Of a stretch of 64,000 nt of DNA, positions 25,101 through 36,410 are shown piece after piece. This DNA comes from Takakia lepidozioides (lineage: Eukaryota; Streptophyta; Takakiopsida; Takakiales; Takakiaceae): assembly GCA_030704615.1 (NCBI GenBank), contig CM060731.1, forward strand, positions 17,050,001-17,114,000, read 5' to 3'. Below the pieces are notes generated by a model. It was given only the letters and a program-made list of their open reading frames with translations, ran no database searches and was not told where the DNA came from. Every line of letters begins with the position of its first letter. Positions within the stretch are counted from its first letter, which is position 1. Both the position numbers and the translations under genes were made by a program.

Positions 25101-26841
25101 AAAATAGATGGAAGAACCTTACCCCACATCTGCAAAAGCCCATCTGCTGAAAGGGCTGCCACATGCGCAGACCCACAAGCAACTTGCATTATTACCTGAA
25201 CCCCAAAACCAGAAAATCCGTTTCATGTGAGAACAGCTTAAATGACATGCCCTCTCCACTACAGTGAAATAGACATCCAACCATTTCATACCACTGTTAG
25301 TACATTAGTTATCTGCCAAGGCATCTAAACCAAAAGGCCTGTACAGCATTGGAATGAAATTGATTCAGAGTGACAATATAGGGCATTCAACAGCATACTG
25401 TGTTTGGAAGAAATGCGCCTCGGAATAGACGTGGATAATTTGAACCCTGTAGCAGGAGAAAATTTATCAGTAAGTCCTGACATTTAGAGTCTTCAATGAC
25501 CACCATTGCTCCCTTAAATGAAGTTCTTAGAAAAAAATAACCACAACATAGATGCCCTCTCTATAGAGGAGAATGAAAACCTGGTTTTGCCCCCAAACCA
25601 AAAGTTGACTGACACCAGAAGAGTTGCCATCCACGCCCAAAGAGCGTGGATGGGAGAGGGCAGCAGTGCAGTGAGCCCCACATGCCACTGCAGTTACAAA
25701 CTCATCCTGCAACGCCTCCACTCTTTGTGGTTCTTCGCGGTCTTCCTCTCCCCCATCTCCGAGCTGACCAAACTCATTAGAACCTGCACCAGTGTGTTGG
25801 GTACCGAGACGGTTAAGAACACTCAAAAGTCCAGATCTAAAAAGCCCTTTGAAATAATCTTGTGTCATATCACAATGGCCTTGGAGGGTTCTCTCCTTTG
25901 AATTCGACCAACTCGGACACAACTCATGCATATAAATCCTTTCCCAAGGACAAGCAAAGGGATCCTCTTCCCAGGGACTGCAAGGACGAAACATTCATGT
26001 CTTTATTTCATGTATGACCACTAAATGACAACCACGAGAAACTGGGGTCAGGTCACAGTCAGATGGAAAACTCCACCTGCCCTGGCTTGAAAAATGAAGG
26101 ACATTTTCTTGTGCTTCAACATAATCTTCATATATGTAAGTACAGAGTAACAACTCCAGACAGACACTAAAGGTAACCAATACAGTTGTTGCCAGTCCAA
26201 GCTAAAACCTAAACCGTCAAGAGTGAAGTCTTGACAGTGTGTTCAATCACCAAAACATAGAATTCATCATCATGTGTGGTAGTGACAAGCTGCCACCACT
26301 CCCCACAGCTCCCAGCAGTGGGTGTAGAGCAGAAATTATCATATTGTCCAAAAACTTGCAGACACGCATGTAACAAAGCGGAAAACACACAATGCTCGGG
26401 ACCGACCAGACCCACAGGTGCAGAAGCCTCATAAATACTCGATAATCTGACGTTAGCTTGTATATAAAATTGAAGTCGATGTACAGCAGGCACGATTCAA
26501 GTTAAAACCCTTTCAATTACTAAAATGGGGAACCCTACCACAGAAACATTGCGAATTGTGAGGTAACTTCCAAACCAACCGTCCGGCCTTCATCATCATT
26601 CAATTAAAGTAGATTCTCAAGACATACCCCAGGTGAATAATGTTCCATCCGATGCAACAGCGGCAGTATGTTGAAGGCCGCAGGCAATGTCCGACAAACG
26701 CAGAGAGATATCTCCTGTTGTCGCCTTGAAATGGTGCGGCGGCACGCGCTCAGGCTCTCTGCGAATTCTTCCCCCGGCATGGTAACCCCATACGTAGAGC
26801 GCACTTCCGCGGTGAGCTTCCCTGCCTGCCGTGCCCTCCAT
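22130..26841 (-). CDS. RCC1-repeat protein (plant RCC1 family), 8 exons, 460 aa
   Basis: Seven-bladed RCC1-type propeller protein. Coding exons in transcript order: 26841-26628, 25783-25581, 25446-25399, 25195-25123, 23430-23259, 23051-22620, 22459-22268, 22178-22130; total 1383 nt. Repeats are clear: ALYVWGYHAGG and ACGLQHTAAVASDGTLFTWG (exon 1), GSNEFGQLGDGG (exon 2), VACGSAHVAALSADGLLQMWG (exon 4), YNEYGQLGRG and ACGEQHTAAIAEKGDV (exon 5), TWGLGSMGQLGH, CGGAHTCAVS, GRDGQLGLGP and GWGYNSCGQAA (exon 6). After the last blade comes SLKELCELKLADSVTFASA and EDVALRTGSDSLARFCQQL, a C-terminal extension I know from a plant RCC1 subfamily. The UV-sensing GWRHT motifs of UVR8 are absent, so it is not UVR8. 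Partner and pathway are unknown. The final exon is the least certain. Intron 4 carries a non-LTR relic. Confidence 0.94.
23431..24179. other. Rest of RCC1 intron 4
   Basis: The remainder of the large intron that holds copy A1. A palindrome, GGGTTCGAACCC, sits at about 24142-24155, but there is no tRNA-type box A at the right distance. No coding capacity is seen. Confidence 0.4.
24180..25085 (-). mobile_element. Non-LTR retrotransposon family A, copy A1 (5'-truncated), in RCC1 intron 4
   Basis: Minus-strand 3' half of a LINE-type element. The frame shows VGVLKECMSACSKTANVAV and GEFGIPSLSS (post-reverse-transcriptase region), then SDENEVRQKTSLNLFPV, KLRAGSLPLNSKQKQRGKG and the terminal zinc knuckle CNCPLCGQPEDNIHFLI. 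Frameshifts break it between and after these blocks. The low-coordinate end matches the 3' terminus of copies A3 and A4 (CAAACAACGTCTTATGA). The 5' break at 25085 lies about 37 bp from the exon-4 donor at 25122. It is in the same orientation as the host gene. Confidence 0.9.
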
Positions 26842-27800
26842 GCACCCCTCGCAGCGCTGCCCTCACCCGTCTCGCACCTCGCCCTCGTGCACCCTCGGAA
26901 CCTACGTTGCTTCGCGCTTCCCGCTGAAGAACATACCCTCACAGAGGTAATTCTGAGCTTCCGTTACGGGCTCACCTAGCGCTTGGTGTCTTTTGTCAGG
27001 GAATATTATACTACAATGAGATATTATATACATTCCCGGCGTTTTTTTTTCAAATTTGGAAAAGAAAGAGCAGAAGTGGCTACTGAGTTTTGCAGGAAAT
27101 AGCCATATTTTCTGCTCATCCACTGAAATTTGGACAGAATCATCCTCCTCTGTACATTCATCCATGTATATCATCCATATTTGGCGAATTCATCCATGAG
27201 AAAATAGGGAATTTACGACAGAATATTCTATTTTGATTTTTGAGGTCGAAAAAGTTGGACCAAGCTGCTCAATGATTTTCTCCAGTCCCGGGGGAAAATG
27301 GCACAGTCGGCACCAGCCTTCCCTCTTTGTGTTTCTGCTGGCATGGCACTATCCCCACGGACTGGGAGGTCTCCTGGTGATGGGGATGACGCTGACTTTA
27401 ATTGGAGACATAAGAAGGCTCCCGTTACAAAGTCCCGAACTCAGCTTCGATTTTAGCTCTTTTACGTGTGCTTCATAGGATATTCCCTGCTGGCTTAAAC
27501 AGGGGCTCCTATTGGAAGCGCATAAGTGCTTCAATGACGTGCTTCAGTGACATGGCTTTGATCTCCATTGCTGATTCGGGGCACACCTAATTTGCCTCTG
27601 TCAAGCAGGTAGAATGCAGGCAGCCCGCTCTCGCTGCCCCCTTTGGAACAATAATCCAGCATGCTCGTTCTTACCTTCTAGCTACCAACAATCTTCCCCA
27701 TAAATTAACATTAAAATTAGAGAAAAGGAGATGGAGGGCAGCTGTAGAAAGGACGAGAGAGAATACCATAGCAACTTTGCTAGAGGCGCAGGAAAAGGAT
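26842..27800. other. RCC1 gene 5' flank
   Basis: GC-rich for the first ~100 bp (likely promoter and 5' leader of the minus-strand RCC1 gene), then AT-rich. Nothing recognised otherwise. Confidence 0.4.
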
Positions 27801-28260
27801 TTTAATCCAAGAAAGGAATGGGCCATTCATTCCTATTTTTCCTAGAGTGCACCCAACAAGAAGTCTTAGTCTACACAATCAAAATTATGGTAATATAACA
27901 TGATAAGAGCAAGAGAGTGGTTAGATCCAAATTCAGGAGTGGGGTAGAGCCTCAGCGGTGAAAAGGGGGCATTGTCCATAACCATTTAAGATTTCATGAA
28001 ACCTGATTCCTCAGAACGAATGATTTTTGGAAGGAGAGATTGCAAAATAGCAATGGTCTTTAGCAGGCTATTTCTTGCGAGTAGAGTTAATAAAGTGATT
28101 GGACGCTAGTTTAGAGTTATGCCTCTGAAGATAAGTGTGATAATTCCCTGGGAAAGCTAAGAGGGCATATTATGTTTAGACAGAATGTCATTGGCCATTA
28201 GACTCCCATTAGAACGAAGTCTTCCAGGCAAATACCTTTGATAATTGATAAGAAAATGTA
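27800..28260 (-). mobile_element. L1-like reverse transcriptase relic
   Basis: The minus strand encodes, across stops, the core order of a plant L1-type reverse transcriptase: QGIITLIFRG, RPITLLTLLARN, KTIAILQSLLPKIIRSEESGF, VMDNAPF, then DCVD followed by FLLGALEKIGMNGPF. The middle part matches the family pattern 'GIITLI...WRPITLL...IA..L...LPKII..EQ.GF...R..DN', and the last part the palm motif around the first catalytic Asp. At least three stops and small shifts make it non-functional. It differs from family A. Confidence 0.75.
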
Positions 28261-29260
28261 TCTTATATTGTATTATAACGTCATTGATGTGAGTCTTGTA
28301 AATTCTATTGTACATGTAGACAAATGTTGTACTGGTATTGCAGGTCTTCCCGGGTAACAATAGTAGGTATCAACAGGTTCTTTGAGAACCTACCAGTCGG
28401 GTAGGTGGGATTACGGTTTGGGGCTCTTATTTCATATCAGGCTATTACCATTATTGTGTGACTATGAAAGCTTACTATTCATACTACGGGCATGGATCGT
28501 TGGAGATTTGGTTGTGCATCCTGGGTAGGATCTTGCCGACACTAAAGGCACATAATGGGGGTGACGACTCCGTATGATGTCTCTTTTGTTGGACGTCAAT
28601 GGAGATTTGGTTGGTTGTCGGGGGGAGTTTTTTTTGGCAACTACGATTACAGCTTGAGCGGGAGCGCACATGCTAAGTTTCTCCTTAATGTTTCCACTCT
28701 CACTTGTCTTATTCATATTTTTGAATGGGGATATAGTTTGCATTGCCCAAAACAGAGTTCAGCAATGAAATATGTGTTCAGTTTGGTGCATTTTGAATAT
28801 ACTTGATGGTGGTGAAAAGTATTGATACTCGTATTGATATTCAACTGATATTAAAAAAAAATGAACCCATAGTACTATTGATACCATATATTGTACATAT
28901 ATAAGGGAAATACTTATACCAATATACTATTTGCAAATTCGTCATTCTGCAATACTTAGAATGATACTAGAGTTCAAAAACAAAGCATAATGATTGTACA
29001 TATCTAAGGGGAAGTAACTGTTCAACAAACTTTACTTTGTCAGCTTGTGCATGTGCAATCAGTTTGGGATAGCCATGGTGCACCTATACAACTACAGGAA
29101 TTGATATTGGAACAACTCTTTGGAGGTAGAGCTCAAGCTCATTTGGAGAAGCAACCTCTCGGGCTTTTGATGTAAGCTACCAGAGGATTGAAACAAAGAT
29201 CTTGGTGGATTTCAAGCACCCACATCTTGGAGGTAGCTGATGAACACCTACGATCAATTC
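28261..29260. other. AT-rich region, nothing recognised
   Basis: No coding or structured feature is supported. The open frames around 28462-28806 have no recognisable domain. The short motif GGAGATTTGGTTG occurs twice (about 28502 and 28600). Confidence 0.35.
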
Positions 29261-29269
29261 GGGATGGTC

Positions 29270-29615
29270 ACACTTGAGAGATGGCGCATGTGCGTTGGCA
29301 CGACGGCACTTGTGTTTCCTCCGAGCAATAAGGACTGCTGCAAAATTGGGACGTTCAACAATGCCAATGTGGGATCCACAAACGGGATTGCGACCAATGC
29401 GCCGAGCGATGTCCAAAATGTCATATGTTGCGGAAAAGCATGGTGGCATTTGACTACCTGCCAGTTGCGCCACAACTTTCCATGATCATGAAGTCAAGGT
29501 CTTTCTATGATGACATCCTTAGGGACCGAACCCTGATGTGGCAGCCGGTTCTCTTGTGTCTCGATGTCATCCGCAGCAATCTGCCCCCTCACGCAAATTA
29601 GACGATCTGATGATC
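29270..29615 (+). mobile_element. Possible CACTA/tnp2-type transposon relic
   Basis: The plus strand encodes, with one stop, CDQCAERCPKCHMLRKSMV followed by FDYLPVAPQLSMIMKSRSFYDDIL. A Cys-rich knuckle followed by 'F.Y.P..PRL..........M' is typical of the region upstream of the catalytic part in tnp2 (CACTA) transposases. No catalytic region or terminal repeats are seen, so the family call is tentative. Confidence 0.35.
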
Positions 29616-31270
29616 TTGCCTCTGCATACCTCTGCATATGTGTTGTAACAGTTGTTGCTAAGACCATTCTTCCACCTACAACAATGCAGATCTTGCATGG
29701 GCATTCAACTCTTCGATCTCCTCTCCTTACCCTTCCTACTCCAGGACGAAAGGATATTTGAGCTTGTGCATTTCAGGGTCCTGAAGCTACTGAGGTTAAC
29801 AAGTTTGTTTGCTAGAGTGCACCTCGAGATGACATGACTCCGTGAAATCACCTTCTTGAAGGCTCCTGAACACCAACCTAACGATATGACTTCACTTCCC
29901 TGCCATTCCTAGACTTCTTGCCAACAATAAGCCAAAACTGAAGTGAGAACGGAAGGCCCCCTCCCCTGTCCAATAAGCTCTTCTCAAGAGCTTTCCGTGG
30001 ATGTTTTAAAGTATCATTTCACATGATAGCTGAGAGTCAATTCTTCTTCCCCCGTTTTATTTGACATTGACCTTCAAACCCTTTCTCTTCTATCCCCTTG
30101 CAAGAGGTAAAATCAAGCCTTGGAGACCATACCATCTCTTAAGCCTTGGCTTGGATGGAAGTACACTTCACGAATTCTTCATATCAACTAAATTTTAATA
30201 GTAATTTGGATTTTTGCCTTAAATCTAGACCAAACTTGAATAGTGCAAGATTACAATATTTGATATTTAATTAGTTAAATATGTTGCAAGTTATGTCTTA
30301 GATTATCAACAACTACCTAGTCAACATAGTAGACATAGTTGCCATACATTGATAAACACTGTGACAAATTGTAGCATGTTGATGGAATAGTTAGCGTTTC
30401 AAGAGTCCTAAATCTTAAATGACATCATACGAATAAACTTCAAAACAGACTTGACATAATAATATTATGATATGGACAATCATGATTTTTTTTGGGTGAT
30501 ATGTAAATTAAAATAAAAACTATCACATGCTAAATACTATTACCCAATTAAAAAGAATGTCTATACTAGTGTTGTGCGGGTATCGGCATTTTAATATACC
30601 AAGCGTGGTAGGTTCTATTTCCTTGGGACGAAAGAACAAAATTATTCCAATGGAGTCCTGATGCAACGCAATAGAGGAGACATCTTGACATTGTTTAGCC
30701 TTGAGAAAGAAATATCTACTCATTTTCTCCCCCCTTAACTATTGATACATATTAGATATAAGACAATAATGGTTGACAGTGAATATTTTATTTAGACATG
30801 CGATTACCACAAGAAACAAGAAACTACGTTTACAAATATTATGAAACCATACATAACAAGAACAATTAACTAGAAAAACTACTAAATACTTGCACAAATT
30901 CAACTTACAATTAGGAATTAGGCGAGAACCACATTCACACCGATGTAACATGTGTCCATATGGTAATCATCAATTTAGTTCACATGGATCAACCTACGTG
31001 GCAATAGCTGTGTTTAGTGAATGACTTGTACTGATTGATTTTACATTCACACTATGACACATTCATACTAGGACACACAATTAGATATTTTAATAGAAAT
31101 TTAGATTTCACAATACTCCCACTACTTGGTAAAATACTACATATATACTTCCCACTGCATCTAACATATTGAAAGAAGCAATATTTGCTCCCACTGCTTA
31201 TGGTATAAAATCTAGACATTGTATGTACTTAATTGTCAGTCAGATACACATACACAAGTCAATACTAGAC
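29616..31270. other. AT-rich region, probable 5' part of the copia element
   Basis: Strongly AT-rich with no protein domain recognised. It lies directly 5' of the copia coding relic and may contain its decayed LTR and gag, but I could not find matching LTRs. Confidence 0.3.
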
Positions 31271-32044
31271 TCAAGAATAGAGAATACAAACATGTCAAGG
31301 ATCTGTTGTATGTATTAGGGTTGAGGAAGAATCTGATTTAGTGATCAGCAAAGTTCTTGACTTTGGATACAGTCTCGTGTTTACGAGGCAGTGTTGTCTG
31401 TTCCAATGTCGTCAAAATAATAAATATTTCATTATGCCATGGTGTAAGTGAAAGAAATTTATACTGATTAGGGACTTCATTGATAGCCAAAGAAGGAATA
31501 CACTCTACTCAATACATAAGTCTTTCAACAAATGTCAATTACTACATAGTCTGCTACTAGTGAGGTAGACTTATGGTATCGGAAACTTGGACACATTGAT
31601 ATAGAGAAAATGATTGTTTTGCTCATTCTTCAACCATTTCTGGATTTTCTCCTCACAAAATTTCTTCCAATTGTCAAGTTATGAGTAAAAAATAGAATTA
31701 ACTCCATTGTAAAAAAAAATGAATGGTAAGTTAGTACCAAGACATTGTTATATGTCTAAGCATCGTGCCACGAATTTCCATACCTGGGCAATCTCAAATG
31801 TGGCATTTTAACCCCTGATTAAGAACAATATAGGCAACAAATCACGCCATACGTCATTTAAACTGCAAATAAAACCTTCAATGGAGTGTTGCAATCCTAG
31901 AAGATTATGCCACAATGATAAGAGATAAGAAATGAAAGACAATTAAAACACTCCAAACATGAAAATAGTCACACTAGGAGTATCTCCTGCAACACGGTAA
32001 AAACATCGGCCAATGCCAATGTAGTCTCGCCGCAAAAGGTGGGG

Positions 32045-32381
32045 CCCAAATTAAACCCCGACGGTGCAATAACGCCAAATAATTTGTGGTGGGATCGCTC
32101 AAATTTGCATTTCTCCCGCTAGATTTCGCCTATATACTGGGCTCCAAACCTGGCTCGCCAATATGTTTGGATCCTTTTTCTGACTTGGATACGGATTTGC
32201 AACCCAGCCAGGTCCAAATTAAACCCCGACGGTGCAATTACGCCAAATGATTTGTGGCGGGATCGCTCAAATTTGCATTTCCCCCGCTAGATTGCGCCTA
32301 TATACCGGGCTCCAAACCTGGCTCGCCAGTATGTTTGGATCTTTTTTCTGACTTACATACGGATCTGCGACCCAGCCAGTG
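32045..32381. repeat. 168-bp direct duplication with TATA-like core
   Basis: Two adjacent copies (starting near 32046 and 32214) of a unit beginning CCAAATTAAACCCCGACGGTGCAAT. Each contains TTTGTGG(T/C)GGGATCGCTCAAATTTGCATTT, a TATA-like CCTATATAC and GCTCCAAACCTGGCTCGCCA. They differ at only a few positions. The pair lies inside the interrupted copia relic and upstream of an open stretch of unknown nature. Confidence 0.9.
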
Positions 32382-32499
32382 GGGCTACTGCACGCACGTT
32401 GCAATGGCAGCGACTCCACCCCAAGCTAAAGTAACGAGAATACCCGCTTGCAAAAACGAAGATCAAGAGGTTGAGATGTGGCTGTGCCTCTAAATGACT

Positions 32500-32911
32500 A
32501 CAACTTACTGGGGCTGGTGGAGGGGGTGGGGGTGATGGGGTTCAGATAACTGTGGCGGAGGAAGTTGTGGGTGGAAATGGTGGCAGGCCAGTGGATGGCA
32601 GAGAGTTTCTTTTGGCTGATGGAGGGTGGGAGGAAGGTGTTGCACCTTGGGGGAAGCTTGGGCAATTCCGTATCGGTTTCGATGTGCCCTTGGTCACTAA
32701 ATCGTCTGGTTCAGATTTCGACTCAGACTCCGAGACGGAAGACAACATTTCAATCCCGGAATTTGTGCTAGGGATACTGCGTCTTGGTGATCTTACCTAC
32801 TCCTATGCTATCTTGAAAATTGGCCCCGCCAAGCGGACCGGTATACTGCATTTGGCTTGCAGTACCGCAGGAGATCCTCTAAGAGCAAGCTGCAAACCCA
32901 ACTTCTTTTAA
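32500..32911 (+). other. Unrecognised open frame inside the copia interruption
   Basis: An open frame (last 360 nt, stop at 32909-32911) follows the 168-bp duplicated unit. It has Gly-rich sequence, then an acidic serine stretch (KSSGSDFDSDSETEDN). There is no ATG near its start and no recognisable domain. It could be a fragment of the inserted element or chance. Confidence 0.2.
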
Positions 32912-33425
32912 GTGGAAATCCACTCTATTACATAAACTAAGCTAAGCTTTTATAACTCCATTCACCTTCGTTGAAACAAGTTAAAACAAGTTACGTTTAT
33001 GTTTAGATTAACTGGCAAAAGAATAGTATGGTCCAACATTGCTTCAGTGAGGTAGCACAAAGGCTGATCGACTAACAAGCCCTACAAAAAAAATAGGTAT
33101 ATTGATAAGAAGATATAAAACCTCGACGGAGTGTGTGAGATGTATGCTACAACATTTACATATGGTGAACATTTAATGGACTAAAGCAATAGTGAGAGCA
33201 ACATATCTTCAAAACATAATAGCAATTATGGTCGTCCATGATATAACACCAAATGAAGCGTGGACTGGTATAAAATCAAGTGTAAGTCACTTTGAGAATT
33301 TTAGGGTGTTATAATGCTCATGCACATATTCCAAAAGAAAATATAAGAAGTATGATTCAAAAACTAAAGAATATATCTTTAGTGAATACAACGAGAATAC
33401 CAACTGGTACAACTCTATGATGTTG

Positions 33426-35061
33426 ATACTAAGTCTGTGGTTAATAATAGAGATGATGTTGCCAATGACACACTAAAATGATATCATTGTCATTCATTCT
33501 TGTTCATTGATGTTCAAAGATGATTGTTCATTTAATAATTTATTTTCAGCTTTTATTGGCGTCCTAACGGTTTTACTTCACTCCGTATCAAATATTTCAG
33601 TATAATCTCAATATACTTTTGCTGATTCATAAAAATTGTTTTCAAGCTTCTATCTCTTTGACAAGTTCATAATGCAGATAATGGCCCATGTATGTCATCT
33701 CAAATTCATTATTTAATTGATGTTTTGTATTGAAGAGCAAACTTACAGACTTGTTACTTGCGAATGAAAATATCGTCTATATAGAATGTGCTCAAAGATA
33801 ACCAAGTCATCACCTTATTGTTTAACACAAATGTTCGAATTAGCAAGGCTGTCATGGTTTTACTCAAGAAATGATTTATCTCTAGTTAATTATGACATCA
33901 TACATCTATAGTTATACTTTGTTGGCATTGGAACTTCATTTGGTGTGTCAAATGAGGTGACAAATCTCACTTAAGACATGTTATCTCCACATGAGGCTCT
34001 GAAAGCTCGTCTTCTCTAAGTTAAGCTTCCATGAGGCTCTCTCCTTTGATCCATAGTTCTAAGTATTGAGAATTAGGTGTGTGTTGAGAACTTTGTACTA
34101 ATGGATTCCCTTAACAAAGGTGCAATGGGAGTAATATAATGTCTTGAGCAATACTTCTCAAATCTGGACCTATTAACCGTAACCGGATGGAAAGGTTCAT
34201 TTACAAATGCTATAATGTTCTTCCCATATCTTCTTTCTCTAAAGCAGTCATAGAAAATTTGACCAGTCCATGACATGTAAAATATATGATGGGTATTAAA
34301 GCTCGCTACCATTGTCGTCAGATAGGTACTACGCAAGGAAGGTGAAGGTTTGTCCCTAGGAATGAGTCAATAGGCATGAAATTTAAAAGTATATGGTGGA
34401 GCTCTCTACTGCAATTGGGTATTGACTGGTGACCAATCAGGTAGGTAACCAGTATAAAAAAATGTAAGAAGAAGTCAATAAAGGTGTAAGATACTACAAG
34501 AGGGCATGATGGTTAAGCTGGCTATGCCGTGATATTTACATAAAAACTACTATAATAACATGTGTGTGTATATGACTAGATACCTTCTATAGGCATGTCT
34601 GGAAGACTAAGGTCCAAGCTACTCTTAGCATGTACTTGTAGATCCCAAGTGCTCACAAATCGAATTAGTTTCATGGCAATGGACAAACCTCAATGGCTTT
34701 AAAAATATTGATCAAAGTAAAGTTGTTATCCATTCCATGCTTAGTCTTTGCCTCAAGCATGGCCCAATAAATAATAACTAAGTTACCATCGATAGCTTAG
34801 CAATGCACTTTGTGCCACCCATGTAATTGTGGCCTAAAATCCTGTTAACTATTGTGTGTGATGTTCTATTGGGTCGTGCCACTGATACTTGTGTTTGGTG
34901 TTTGGTTACTTGGAAAGAGGATACTTTCTCCTCTCACTCTAATTAAGGGGCTCGAATTGTCCCGATGTTTGCTCTAAGAAAAATTCAATTCAATCCAAAT
35001 CAATTGTGTCACTGACTGCCATTGTGTAATTCAATTGAATTGCATATAGGAATTGGCACCA
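33426..35061. other. AT-rich, probable 3' part of copia relic
   Basis: Continues the AT-rich composition of the copia element, where reverse transcriptase and RNase H should lie. I could not recognise their motifs. No gene supported. Confidence 0.3.
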
Positions 35062-35264
35062 CTTTTTTTAGGGCCACAATTGAGGCCAAAAAAAAAGTAT
35101 GACGCCTCCTGAAGGGAGCGTAACTTATGGTGTCTCCTCACCACAAGGGCTACTACCTTCCAGCCGAAAGGTGGACACCTTCATGATGCATCAGACCGTG
35201 GTTTGAACCCACAACCACATCCAACATGGTATGTGCCCATTACCACTGGGCTACATGCTGGCCA
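35062..35264 (-). mobile_element. tRNA-headed SINE-like element
   Basis: Reading the minus strand from 35264: GGCCAGCATGTAGCCCAGTGGTAATGG carries a box-A-like TAGCCCAGTGG, and about 40 nt on GGGTTCAAACCAC is box-B-like. A body with CACCTTTCGGCTGGAAGG follows, and the tail runs into an A/T-rich end at 35062-35100. The spacing of the two boxes fits an RNA polymerase III internal promoter. A diverged relative lies at 15885-15975. Confidence 0.7.
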
Positions 35265-36204
35265 CATTCTTATAGATTACTGAGAGAGAAAATAACCTCT
35301 TTCAGAGTAATCTCGCCATGAGTACAATATGTAGAGCAGTTTCATTCGGCGCGCTGATTCTAGAGTGGTCCAGGAGTTAAAAGAGGGGGCCAATGCATGA
35401 AGGCCACCTGTATTAATTAACGAAATGACTGGTCCAAAAATTAAGGATTTACTTTCTAGCGTTGGCTTTCTAGATAGTTCTAGTTCTAGTTGACTTTCCA
35501 GTTTCTAGATACTTCTACTAATATGTCGGTCCGGTGAGAAGCAACTGACTAGTTGCTTGTAACTTGTGTCTTCAATATGCTGGCACATGCACTAGTATAG
35601 CGTGTGTCACTAGTGGTTTGAGAGCCAGAGCGAGCATGAGTAGTTCTTTGCTATGTTGGGGGTCAGGCCAGGTATGGCAGGTAGGATCAAAGTGGCTGCA
35701 AGAGGAGAAGGCAAGGTGGCAGAGGCTGCAAGAGGGAAAGACAAGGGTGCAGAGAAGTTCATAGAGGCAAGTGTTACTATCGGTCCCCTTTATTCCACTT
35801 GATTTAGTGACACTCACCATGCATTTTAGTGACTGGTGGCTTCTAGCAACTGCAGTAGGTTGACTCTCGGTTCTCATTTCTGCAACTCTTGCGTTCCCCA
35901 CTTTTCAAACTTTCTATACTTTATTAATAAACTTTGACGCTCGACCATCCAACAATTAAAAGAAATCTCAATATGTAGTAAGGGATACATGCCAAGTGAG
36001 AAGTTCTACACTAGGAGTAGATAGGCCTATTTATGGTGGTGTTCTTATGGTGCTGTCATTAAAGTTTTGATACCTTTCAGTGTTCACAGCAGCATTGGCT
36101 ATTCATAGCCCTAACATCACAGTCATGGGCTCATTCAACAAGTTCTAAGAAATACTTATACAAACTAGTAGGTTTTATTTAAAGTTTACAGTGTCCTGTT
36201 CATG

Positions 36205-36410
36205 AACGGCTAGGAGCTCAGTTGGATAAGTGCACTGTATGTCACCCTGGTGGTTTAGGGTTCAGATCCTGCTACTCTGCCTTTGTGGGTATGAGTTGTT
36301 TCATGACCAGTTGGTCTGGGGGTGACCTTTATCCTCAAGGGGGTTAAGCCCCCCCACCCCCCTCCACAAGGGGAAATAACCTTGGAAAAGCCACATTAAG
36401 CAAAGGTAAA
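36205..36410 (+). mobile_element. Second tRNA-headed SINE-like element
   Basis: The plus strand begins GGCTAGGAGCTCAGTTGGAT (box-A-like GGAGCTCAGTTGG). About 45 nt later comes TAGGGTTCAGATCCTGC (box B GGTTCAGATCC). The body continues through TGACCAGTTGGTCTGGGGG and an oligo-G/C stretch. It cannot fold as an intact tRNA over its acceptor stem, so a tRNA-derived SINE is preferred over a tRNA gene. Confidence 0.6.

Larger units (their letters stand above)
31280..33425 (+). mobile_element. Degenerate Ty1/copia retrotransposon with nested insertion
   Basis: Ordered copia pol fragments are readable on the plus strand across stops. The protease-integrase linker is VKDLLYVLGLRKNLI then VISKVLDFGYSLVFTR (about 31290-31415). 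The GAG-pre-integrase motif is LWYRKLGHIDIEKM (about 31570-31612). The integrase C-terminal part is ECVRCMLQHLH, then AIVRATYLQN, DITPNEAWTGIKSSVSHFENF and the SKTKEYIFSEYNEN block (about 33125-33410). The integrase core is missing and in its place (about 31700-33100) is unrelated DNA with a direct repeat. No LTRs or primer-binding site were found. Confidence 0.8.

Noticed and set aside
22130..26841. Identity as UVR8, the UV-B photoreceptor
   Set aside because: RCC1 repeats are present but the tandem GWRHT motifs holding UVR8's sensing tryptophans are missing, and the C-terminal extension belongs to another RCC1 subfamily.
34073..34336. 87-codon minus-strand open frame inside the copia region
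   Set aside because: No domain, and the pol fragments of the element are on the opposite strand.
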